A program made the position numbers and the translations under genes. From Bacteriovoracaceae bacterium UBA2428 (GTDB taxonomy: Bacteria > Bdellovibrionota > UBA2428), in assembly GCA_002343545.1 (NCBI GenBank), contig DDRA01000038.1, positions 9,346-21,711 on the forward strand: 12,366 nt of DNA, read 5' to 3'. Below are positions 1 to 5,044 of the stretch, in pieces. The number at the start of each line of letters is the position of its first letter. The first letter of the stretch is position 1. A model generated the notes under the pieces. The model did no database searches and was not told where the DNA came from. It saw only the letters and a list, made by a program, of their open reading frames with translations.

Positions 1-24
1 GTTCGAATCCCGCCTCGCCGACCA
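1..24 (+). tRNA. 3' end of tRNA-Pro (partial, cut by window start)
   Basis: The first 24 bases are a T-loop (TTCGAAT), the 3' half of a T-stem (CCCGC), an acceptor 3' strand (CTCGCCG), discriminator A and an encoded CCA. The same 3' end recurs at 2238-2286 and 2348-2414 together with an anticodon arm whose loop TTTGGGA carries UGG, so the tRNA is tRNA-Pro(UGG). The 5' part lies outside the window. It could be the intact gene restored by integration, or another displaced fragment. Confidence 0.72.
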
Positions 25-131
25 ACTAAATCACGAAATTCCTTCTCATTTGTTCAGCTTCCTAACGTTTCGCTGCATTTCTCGCATTTGGTGGAAATCA
101 ACGAATTGCGTGCGTTTCCGTAGGAGTTACC

Positions 132-148
132 TGTGGAAAATGTGTGGA
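132..148 (+). repeat. paired TGTGGA motif, 11-bp spacing (left end of islet)
   Basis: TGTGGA occurs at 132-137 and again at 143-148, exactly one helical turn apart. The surrounding 20 bases (131-150) match 2171-2190 at 17 of 20 positions in the same orientation. Short paired direct repeats near both ends of an integrated element resemble arm-type sites of a tyrosine integrase or binding sites for an excisionase. The function is inferred. Confidence 0.4.
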
Positions 149-205
149 GCTTCTTCGACGAATGCTCAGGCCCATTCTATCGCGCACAACTGCAATTTAG
201 TTCAT

Positions 206-222
206 GGCGGGCGCGAACCGCC
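206..222. other. perfect 5-bp stem, 7-nt loop hairpin before the 242 gene
   Basis: GGCGG (206-210) and CCGCC (218-222) pair around a 7-nt loop, 19 nt before the start codon at 242. On the minus strand the hairpin has T-arm geometry with loop TTCGCGC, but it lacks the near-universal A58 and has no anticodon arm or acceptor, so it is not a tRNA gene. It could structure the 5' leader of the downstream gene. Confidence 0.35.
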
Positions 223-241
223 TACCTGTAAGATGTAGCAA

Positions 242-679
242 ATGAATTTTGATAACCTTCTTTCAGGATTTTTGGGCTCTGCTTTTGCGGTTGTGGCTTC
301 CTATGGCTTAGTGAAATGGCAAGAAGATGAACGTATTAGGGAGAAACAACGAGATGCAGCTCGGACCGGATTGCTCATCATCAGTCAGGTCCGCGACATG
401 CGAACGGCGTCGGTGGTTAGCCGCAATAGCACTTCGATTTATCAGCGCGATCTCGATGGGCTGATTGCCTTATCTAAAGATTTGCTACCCAAGTTTATCG
501 AGATCTCGGATACCGAATTAGTGATTCAGTACGGAAAACTAATCTCAGCTCTTTCGAATTTACGAATTCATGCGAACCAAGGGTCCTCTGGCTTCTATCA
601 TCGTCTCGAAGAGACGATTGATGCTTTGAGCGACAAAATCAGCCAACAATTAAACAAAACAATTTTGTCCGAACACTAA
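242..679 (+). CDS. small membrane-anchored protein of unknown function (islet cargo)
   Basis: This 145-residue protein is not one I recognise. A hydrophobic segment at about residues 6-24 (LLSGFLGSAFAVVASYGLV) is a likely single membrane anchor. It is followed by a charged, Arg/Lys/Glu-rich helical stretch (about 26-42), so a short N-terminus, one transmembrane helix and a soluble helical domain are likely. The C-terminal 45 residues look amphipathic and possibly coiled-coil. There is no cysteine and no recognisable catalytic motif. The start is the first ATG after an in-frame break, and the ribosome site is weak. It converges on the RES toxin gene with a 4-bp overlap (676-679). Base composition and codon use match the toxin-antitoxin genes rather than the GC-rich genes to the right. 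It may be unrelated cargo or an accessory to the toxin-antitoxin pair. Confidence 0.68.
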   Translation: MNFDNLLSGFLGSAFAVVASYGLVKWQEDERIREKQRDAARTGLLIISQVRDMRTASVVSRNSTSIYQRDLDGLIALSKDLLPKFIEISDTELVIQYGKLISALSNLRIHANQGSSGFYHRLEETIDALSDKISQQLNKTILSEH

Positions 680-1602
680 TTATAGGGCGCTAAAGACATC
701 TGTTCTCGTGTCCGAAGAAAAAGAGAATGATTCGACTGTTGAAGCACGTGGTAAGGCGACTCTAGGTAAGGTGCCGGGTCAGCTAGTCCAACCTTGGAAG
801 CGGGGCCAAGATTCTCCGGATAGATAGCGAGATTGTACCCAGTGTCTGATCTTACAGACGGGAATAGCACCGCCTCAATACCGGCCTTCCTTGTATAGTG
901 ACCAAACCATTGCGAATTAGACGGCTGATCCAAAGTAAATGCCCACTGGCGGAAATTCGGATCGAGAAGATTCTCTCGAAGACTATCCGCATCGCTGACC
1001 GCATAGATTCTTCCCAAACCCAATTCGAGGCCCTTAGTAACAATATGATCAGGAATTTGGATCGACGAAATTTGGGCCGCAAATAGTTTTAGCGAGTCAG
1101 ATGTTCTCAGATCTAAAACATTCCGGAGACTGCAGTTCACTCTGTGATGAGTAAACGATCCCGGACGCGCCAACGCTAATTCTTCCGGAGTCAAAGCACA
1201 CCCCGGACTACCGAGCGGAAACTTTTCATTGAACGCCGTTTCATAGTCAGAAGCGATGTAGAGAGATTGAAACTCTGAGTAGAAAGACGAGATTGGTCCG
1301 AAGTTGAACCTACCGCCCGGAGGTTTTTTGATACTACCAACCGAGCATAAAGGGTGATCTCCGTAGTCCGTATCCACGATCCGAGATCCCAATGACAAAT
1401 CGAAGACCGGGATGCAACTGTTCCAGAGTGCATCAGTTAGATGAACGATCTTCTTTTCTCTCTCGTCAGCTAAATAGCGCTGAAGCTCGCCCCACACTTC
1501 ACACTGCTGCCTATTTAGTTTTTCTAAATTTACGAGGCCCGAATGGACACGATCTTCAGCCGGACCCGACAGTAACCACTTCCAGCCGAAGGGAAAAGTC
1601 AC
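676..1602 (-). CDS. RES-domain toxin of a RES-Xre toxin-antitoxin pair
   Basis: RES toxins deplete cellular NAD+, or in some cases ADP-ribosylate a target, and arrest growth until neutralised by an Xre-type partner. Counting from the GTG start, family landmarks are GGRFN (Arg98), LYIAS..ETAFNE (Tyr115, Glu126), a VLDLR strand near 162, and AGIEAVLFPSVRS..GYNLAIY (Ser249). The Arg, Tyr, Glu and Ser match the catalytic set described for RES toxins, and the 11-residue Tyr-Glu spacing fits. At 308 residues it is longer than typical stand-alone RES toxins (about 150-230), with an extra N-terminal region of about 80 residues and a C-terminal tail of about 45. I chose GTG at 1602 because GAGG lies 7 nt before it. 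A TTG at 1608 overlaps the antitoxin stop (TTGA) but is only 1 nt from that GAGG. The gene is downstream of, and probably co-translated with, its antitoxin. Confidence 0.85.
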   Translation of the reverse strand: MTFPFGWKWLLSGPAEDRVHSGLVNLEKLNRQQCEVWGELQRYLADEREKKIVHLTDALWNSCIPVFDLSLGSRIVDTDYGDHPLCSVGSIKKPPGGRFNFGPISSFYSEFQSLYIASDYETAFNEKFPLGSPGCALTPEELALARPGSFTHHRVNCSLRNVLDLRTSDSLKLFAAQISSIQIPDHIVTKGLELGLGRIYAVSDADSLRENLLDPNFRQWAFTLDQPSNSQWFGHYTRKAGIEAVLFPSVRSDTGYNLAIYPENLGPASKVGLADPAPYLESPYHVLQQSNHSLFLRTREQMSLAPYN

Positions 1603-1604
1603 GC

Positions 1605-1988
1605 TCAAGCCTCTTTAGGGTACGCCGTGCTCGCACTAAAGATAAATTGCATAACCTTATGAGCTCGGCCCTTAAGAATCAGGGCTCGTGGCGATGCTCC
1701 ACCGAAATTAGGGTTAGGCGTTTTCAACCAATAGAGGGTCTTCTGACGATCCCCATTCAAGGCAACTGCCGCTAACTCCAAAGCAGTAGCCAACTCTTTA
1801 ATTCGCTCCCTAACTTTATCGGACATCCGCTCCGGGCGAAGTTGATCGGCCGTAAATCCAAAAGCCGTTGCTAGTTCTTGACGTGAAATTTCAAGAAACT
1901 CACGAGTAGCTTCGATATCTACATCTCCAGAATTGGATATGAGGTTCAATGGGTGGGGAACTAGCGAGGCCTGAATTAAATTAGTCAT
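1605..1988 (-). CDS. Xre/MbcA/ParS-type antitoxin (DUF2384 family)
   Basis: This 127-residue partner of the RES toxin is expected to block the toxin active site and repress its own promoter. Residues about 25-60 look like a divergent helix-turn-helix (EFLEISRQELATAFGFT). Residues about 70-118 form the toxin-binding domain, with the typical core WLKTPNPNFGGASPRALILKG split across 87-107 and a nearly C-terminal helix. The ATG at 1988 is preceded by an AAAGG-type ribosome site about 7 nt upstream. The stop codon TGA (1605-1607) lies 2 bp before the favoured toxin GTG, or overlaps the alternative TTG. This is the standard antitoxin-first arrangement with translational coupling. A tandem repeat at 2023-2043 upstream is a plausible operator. 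Family membership rests on the C-terminal signature and on the neighbour. Confidence 0.85.
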   Translation of the reverse strand: MTNLIQASLVPHPLNLISNSGDVDIEATREFLEISRQELATAFGFTADQLRPERMSDKVRERIKELATALELAAVALNGDRQKTLYWLKTPNPNFGGASPRALILKGRAHKVMQFIFSASTAYPKEA

Positions 1989-2022
1989 GCCTAAGCCTTT
2001 CTACCCCCCAAGTAACCTGACT

Positions 2023-2043
2023 TATACCAGTACTATACCAGTA
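2023..2043. promoter_or_regulatory. tandem 10-bp repeat upstream of antitoxin; candidate operator
   Basis: TATACCAGTA occurs at 2023-2032 and, identically, at 2034-2043, giving an 11-bp period that places both copies on one face of the helix. The repeat lies 34-55 bp upstream of the antitoxin ATG. On the coding strand (minus) it reads TACTGGTATA twice and includes TATAAG as a possible -10 element. Antitoxins of this class often repress their own promoter, so these are likely half-sites. The repeat is seen directly; the binding is inferred. Confidence 0.5.
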
Positions 2044-2086
2044 ATTCACCACTGACCCATGAGAAAAATATCCTTATTAAATCAAC

Positions 2087-2100
2087 TGCTTAATTAAGCA
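2087..2100. repeat. 14-bp perfect palindrome TGCTTAATTAAGCA
   Basis: The sequence is its own reverse complement. It lies in the AT-rich non-coding stretch between the antitoxin promoter and the right tRNA fragment, about 140 bp from that fragment. It could be a site for a dimeric DNA-binding protein. There is no T-run to suggest a terminator. Confidence 0.35.
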
Positions 2101-2171
2101 ACGGCGTTCCCTACTCCTTGTCTCAATTCGGAAATTGCCCATAAAATCTTGAGACTACGTCGGGAGCATCC

Positions 2172-2188
2172 TGTGGAATTTCTGTGGA
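2172..2188 (+). repeat. paired TGTGGA motif, 11-bp spacing (right end of islet)
   Basis: TGTGGA occurs at 2172-2177 and 2183-2188, the counterpart of the pair at 132-148. The 20-base blocks 131-150 and 2171-2190 differ only at three central positions. The right copy ends 50 bp before the tRNA-Pro fragment and is followed by two short hairpins (2189-2219 and 2218-2230). Confidence 0.4.
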
Positions 2189-2230
2189 GCGGCTTTCCGA
2201 ATCAGTTGAACTTAGCCGCACTTTTAGTGC
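2189..2230. repeat. two consecutive short hairpins next to the right tRNA fragment
   Basis: GCGGCT (2189-2194) pairs with AGCCGC (2214-2219) around a 19-nt loop. GCACT (2218-2222) pairs with AGTGC (2226-2230) around TTT. The two stems share two bases, so only one can form fully at a time. They lie immediately left of the tRNA-Pro fragment and may belong to the attachment region. Confidence 0.3.
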
Positions 2231-2237
2231 TAACCCA

Positions 2238-2286
2238 CTGCTTTGGGAGCAGAGGGTCGTGGGTTCGAATCCCGCCTCGCCGACCA
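2238..2286 (+). pseudogene. tRNA-Pro 3' fragment (candidate att repeat of the islet)
   Basis: The fragment holds an anticodon arm with loop TTTGGGA (UGG), variable loop, T-arm (GTGGG, loop TTCGAAT, CCCGC), acceptor 3' strand CTCGCCG and ACCA. Its last 24 bases are identical to positions 1-24. Upstream there is no matching acceptor 5' strand (CGGCGAG) or D-arm, and base 2237 is A where the outermost anticodon-stem pair needs T, so homology starts at or just before 2238. It cannot fold as a whole tRNA and is best read as the displaced 3' copy left by integration into tRNA-Pro. Confidence 0.7.
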
Positions 2287-2347
2287 TTTATTTCCGCAAC
2301 ATGCAGAGAAAAGATAAAGAAGCTGAGGCTCCCAAGTTTAGCCAGGA

Positions 2348-2414
2348 GCATCTGCTTTGGGAGCAGAAGGTCGTGGGGCTAGGCGCCCCCGTTCAAATCC
2401 CGCCTCGCCGACCA
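2348..2414 (+). pseudogene. second tRNA-Pro 3' fragment, with a 14-nt insertion in the T-arm
   Basis: Homology begins slightly further left than in the 2238 copy: GCATCTGC restores the fifth anticodon-stem pair. It runs to CCA at 2414. The T-arm is split by 14 extra bases (2378-2391) after GTGGG, and these fold as GGGGC/GCCCC with the flanking G's. The T-loop reads TTCAAAT instead of TTCGAAT. There is no 5' half upstream. The 61 bases between the two fragments show no gene. This looks like the scar of an older integration at the same tRNA. Confidence 0.65.
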
Positions 2415-2644
2415 TTTTAGACTTCTAAATTTACTCTTGGATGCTCCCTGCGAACTCCCCCGTTCAACGGATCAGATGCGCTAGCTCCGCGAATCGTGCG
2501 ATGTTCGAACGCCTTCACCTGCATGTTGTTTGACGGGTCGAGAGAAGAAGTCCTGCCAGACTAACCCAAAAGGGGGACTCTCGCTCGTCGAGACGTCCGA
2601 TAGCATCTTCATTTGGATTCCCGTTTTCAAATGGAGGCACGTTC
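2415..2644. other. non-coding region and 5' leader ahead of the OmpA-family gene
   Basis: No credible gene lies here, and composition changes from AT-rich to GC-rich across it. It must hold the promoter of the gene at 2645, but I see no convincing -35/-10 pair. An imperfect hairpin spans 2575-2598: GGAC pairs with GTCC and CTCG with CGAG around loop CTCGT, with a small bulge. It could be leader structure or the end of an upstream transcript; there is no T-run. Confidence 0.4.
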
Positions 2645-3649
2645 ATGGTTCGCGCAATAAACAACAATAATTTAACTCGAATGTTCATCGCCCTAGCCGG
2701 CCTGCTGGCCGGCGGCCCCGTGGCCAGGGCCGAGGCAACCCCGGAATCGGCCGGAAAGTTTTCCTGGAAGACCTTCGGGATATCCGAAGGCTTCACGCGC
2801 CAGTCGACCTTCAGCGGCCTGAACCTTTCGACCCTGCCGCACTGGAACCCGAAGTACCGGCTCCTGCCGATGCTCCATATCGAAGGCATCCTGGGCGGCA
2901 CGGTCATGAACTCCAACAAAGGCTACTTCTTCGCGTCCCGCGCGCAGGCGGGCGTTTCCTTCCACAATATCGCGCCGGGCTTCTTTGCCGGCAAGGACCG
3001 CTGGGTGCCCGAACTTCTTTTGGGCATCGAGCACTGGGCCGTCAAGGAAGGCGGCGTCTTCGGCGTCCTCAACGCGAACGTGCATTATCGCTTTCACTTC
3101 GAAGCGAACCGTTGGTTGAAGATGCTCGATTCCGTCTACATGGGCTACCAGCAGATGTTCAACGCGCCCCACTCCACGAAGCAGTACATCCTCGGCATCC
3201 GCTTCGTGCCCTTCTTCGCCGACGAAGCTCCGAAGGCCGAACCCGAGCCGGCGCCGGTCGTCGTGGCCGAGGAGCCCGCCCCGATCCCGCCCGAAACGGT
3301 CAAAGCCACGCTCGCCGAGAAAATGAATAACATCGCGTTCGAGACCGGCGGCACCAAGCTGACCGCCGGCTCCGGCCCGGCCCTCGACGAGATGGCCAAG
3401 CTCCTCGAGGAGAACGCGCAAGTTCGCGTGCGGATCGTCGGGTACACCGACAACGTCGGCAAGGCCAGCCGGAACCAGGCGCTCTCCGAAAAACGCGCGG
3501 CGGCCGTGGCCGCGGCGCTCACCGAACGTGGCGTCGACCAAGCGCGCCTCGAATCGCTGGGACGCGGGGCCGAGAATCCCCTGAGCGACAACGCCACGCC
3601 CGAAGGTCGCGCCAAAAATCGTCGCGTCGAAATCGAAGTTCTTCCGTAA
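2645..3649 (+). CDS. OmpA-family outer-membrane protein with peptidoglycan-binding domain
   Basis: OmpA-type proteins join the outer membrane to peptidoglycan. This 334-residue protein has a Sec signal peptide (hydrophobic MFIALAGLLAG near 13-23, cleavage probably after ARA at about 29). An N-terminal domain of about 160 residues follows, with alternating aromatic/hydrophobic strands suggesting a beta-barrel. A Pro/Ala/Glu linker (about 194-217) leads to a C-terminal OmpA domain (about 220-334). That domain shows GYTDNVG with Asp269 and NQALSEKR with Arg284, the diaminopimelate-binding pair spaced as in the family, and ends with the typical GRAKNRRVEIEV. GGAGG at 2633-2637, 7 nt before ATG, fixes the start. 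Only 24 bp separate it from the following lipoprotein gene, so the two probably share a transcript. The barrel domain is not a subfamily I recognise. Confidence 0.88.
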   Translation: MVRAINNNNLTRMFIALAGLLAGGPVARAEATPESAGKFSWKTFGISEGFTRQSTFSGLNLSTLPHWNPKYRLLPMLHIEGILGGTVMNSNKGYFFASRAQAGVSFHNIAPGFFAGKDRWVPELLLGIEHWAVKEGGVFGVLNANVHYRFHFEANRWLKMLDSVYMGYQQMFNAPHSTKQYILGIRFVPFFADEAPKAEPEPAPVVVAEEPAPIPPETVKATLAEKMNNIAFETGGTKLTAGSGPALDEMAKLLEENAQVRVRIVGYTDNVGKASRNQALSEKRAAAVAAALTERGVDQARLESLGRGAENPLSDNATPEGRAKNRRVEIEVLP

Positions 3650-3673
3650 AAAGCAGAAAGAGAGAAGAAGACC

Positions 3674-4894
3674 ATGAGAACTTTCAACGTATTCGCCCTG
3701 CTGAGTCTCCTGACGGTCCTGGGGGCCTGCGGACATCCGCTCGTGTTTGGCGCCAACTCTCCCGAAACCACGAACCCCGAGGGCAACTCGGACACGCCGG
3801 GCGACACCGACTCCGGGGAGACGGCCGCGACGCCGGATCAGCCCCTCGCCGAGGGCGAGCGCCCGACCGGAAAGCTCAATAGCTTCGCCCAGGTCGTCGG
3901 CACGCTGCCCTCGCCGGTGGCCCATTCGGCGAGCCTGCAGATCGGCAACAAGGTTTACGTCTTCGGGGGTGTCAAAGCCGATCCGGACGGTTCTTCGAAC
4001 CCGACCACCACCACCCAAATCCTGGTTTCGACGATCGACGCGACCGGCAACCTCGGAAGCTTCAGCGTTTCGCCCTACGTCACCGATGCGGCCCGACGGG
4101 CTATGCGGGCCGTGCGAATCGGCGATTGGGCTTACCTCATCGGCGGCTACTCCAATAGCTTCCTGACCGACAGCGTGGGCGGCGGCACGCTCCACACTTC
4201 GATCGAGCGCGCGCCGATCGTTAACAACGAGCTCGCGGGCAACTTCAGCGTCGTGGCGGGCAAGACCCTCGTCGTGAACCGGACGAACTTCGCGCTGCTG
4301 AAAACCAACAACTACGTCTACGCGATCGGAGGTACTTCGCAAGGAAGCACCATCGACCGCGCGCCCATCAGCGGCGGCGAGATTTCGGGAACTTTCACGA
4401 CGCTCACCCGTACCGTCGTTACGCCGGGATCGGTCGTCAGCAACGGCATGGTCGTCCCGCGCTACACGCACGACGTCACCGTGATCGGCGATACGGCCTA
4501 CATCGTGGGCGGCGCCGCCACCGCGGGCCACGCGTCGCTCAACAGCATCGAAGAAGTGGAGATCAACGCCGACGGCACGCTCGGCGACTTCACGCTGATT
4601 TCTCCCACGATCGGGCAAGAGCGGAACCGCATCATCGTCGCCGGGCTTCAGGACGACGTGTACGTCTTCGCCGGCTGGGACTCCGGGTTCCTGACTTCGG
4701 TGTATTCGACGACGCTCGTGGGCGGAAAGATCACGACCAACTTCACTTCCGCTCCGGGGGTGACGCTCGCGGCGGGCGTCGAGAACGGAGTGAGTTTGCT
4801 CACCCGCGCGGCCATGTACTACATGGGCGGATACAACAACTCCTCGGGTGCCCGTCTCTATAACTACGTTCAGCGCGCCGAAATCAGCCCTTAA
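3674..4894 (+). CDS. Kelch-repeat beta-propeller lipoprotein
   Basis: This 406-residue exported lipoprotein has a lipobox at residues 16-19 (LGAC), so Cys19 would be lipidated. Gly at +2 favours sorting to the outer membrane. Residues about 28-66 are a Thr/Pro/Asp/Glu-rich flexible tether. The rest is a Kelch-like propeller with six recognisable blade strands ending in a GG or AG pair: VYVFGG (94-99), AYLIGG (153-158), YVYAIGG (214-220), AYIVGG (275-280), VYVFAG (329-334) and MYYMGG (381-386). They are interleaved with repeated G-x-L/I-x-G/T-x-F turns. Such propellers usually mediate protein or glycan binding; sialate epimerases also use the fold, but I see no evidence for enzymatic activity. 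It probably forms an operon with the OmpA-family gene upstream. The ribosome site is purine-rich but weak. Confidence 0.85.
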   Translation: MRTFNVFALLSLLTVLGACGHPLVFGANSPETTNPEGNSDTPGDTDSGETAATPDQPLAEGERPTGKLNSFAQVVGTLPSPVAHSASLQIGNKVYVFGGVKADPDGSSNPTTTTQILVSTIDATGNLGSFSVSPYVTDAARRAMRAVRIGDWAYLIGGYSNSFLTDSVGGGTLHTSIERAPIVNNELAGNFSVVAGKTLVVNRTNFALLKTNNYVYAIGGTSQGSTIDRAPISGGEISGTFTTLTRTVVTPGSVVSNGMVVPRYTHDVTVIGDTAYIVGGAATAGHASLNSIEEVEINADGTLGDFTLISPTIGQERNRIIVAGLQDDVYVFAGWDSGFLTSVYSTTLVGGKITTNFTSAPGVTLAAGVENGVSLLTRAAMYYMGGYNNSSGARLYNYVQRAEISP

Positions 4895-4908
4895 TCGGTT
4901 TGCGTCGT

Positions 4909-4943
4909 CGAGCCCCTTCCGCCCGCAAAGCGTGAGGGGCTTG
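4909..4943 (+). terminator. GC-rich hairpin after the Kelch lipoprotein gene
   Basis: AGCCCCT (4911-4917) pairs with AGGGGCT (4935-4941), extended by one G-T and one C-G pair. An inner CGC/GCG stem lies across a 2x2 internal loop. It starts 15 bp after the stop codon, where a terminator is expected. There is no following T-run, so termination may be weak or factor-dependent. Confidence 0.45.
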
Positions 4944-5016
4944 CCGTAGGCCGGATCAGGCCGTGTCGAGTTTCCGCGAAGAAATATGCCGACGCAGACA
5001 CCGGAATCTCGCGATC

Positions 5017-5037
5017 GGGGCACCCTGCCCCTAGAAT
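5017..5037 (+). promoter_or_regulatory. hairpin plus -10-like element; possible leaderless promoter of the PhzF-family gene
   Basis: GGGGCA (5017-5022) and TGCCCC (5026-5031) form a 6-bp stem around CCC. TAGAAT (5032-5037) follows at once and ends 7 nt before the ATG at 5045, so transcription from this -10 would start at or next to the A of the start codon. No ribosome-binding sequence precedes the ATG, which agrees with leaderless translation. No good -35 is visible. Confidence 0.35.
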
Positions 5038-5044
5038 ACTCCGC

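Larger units (their letters stand above)
25..2286. mobile_element. AT-rich islet bounded by tRNA-Pro 3' direct repeats; carries a toxin-antitoxin pair
   Basis: The segment lies between two same-orientation copies of a tRNA-Pro 3' end (1-24 and 2238-2286). This is the geometry left by tyrosine-recombinase elements that integrate in tRNA genes and rebuild the 3' end. It is visibly more AT-rich than everything right of 2415. It carries three coding regions: a small membrane protein, an antitoxin and a RES toxin. There is no integrase, transposase or replication gene, so it is a satellite-like islet, a remnant, or something mobilised in trans. Paired TGTGGA motifs lie near both ends (132-148 and 2172-2188). 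The repeats are seen directly; the integrative origin is inferred. How far the left repeat extends cannot be judged from this window. Confidence 0.6.

Noticed and set aside
132..140. TGTGGAAAA as a DnaA box (TGTGGATAA type)
   Set aside because: It differs at one position, the other three TGTGGA copies diverge further, and no replication gene is nearby; a recombinase-type repeat explains the pairing better.
50..238. A 62-aa open frame at the left end of the islet
   Set aside because: There is no ribosome site or domain, and it runs through the TGTGGA repeat and the hairpin at 206-222, which better explain the sequence.
2149..2420. Short overlapping open frames reading through the tRNA-Pro fragments
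   Set aside because: They encode translated tRNA sequence and have no protein features; such frames are common artefacts at tRNA attachment sites.
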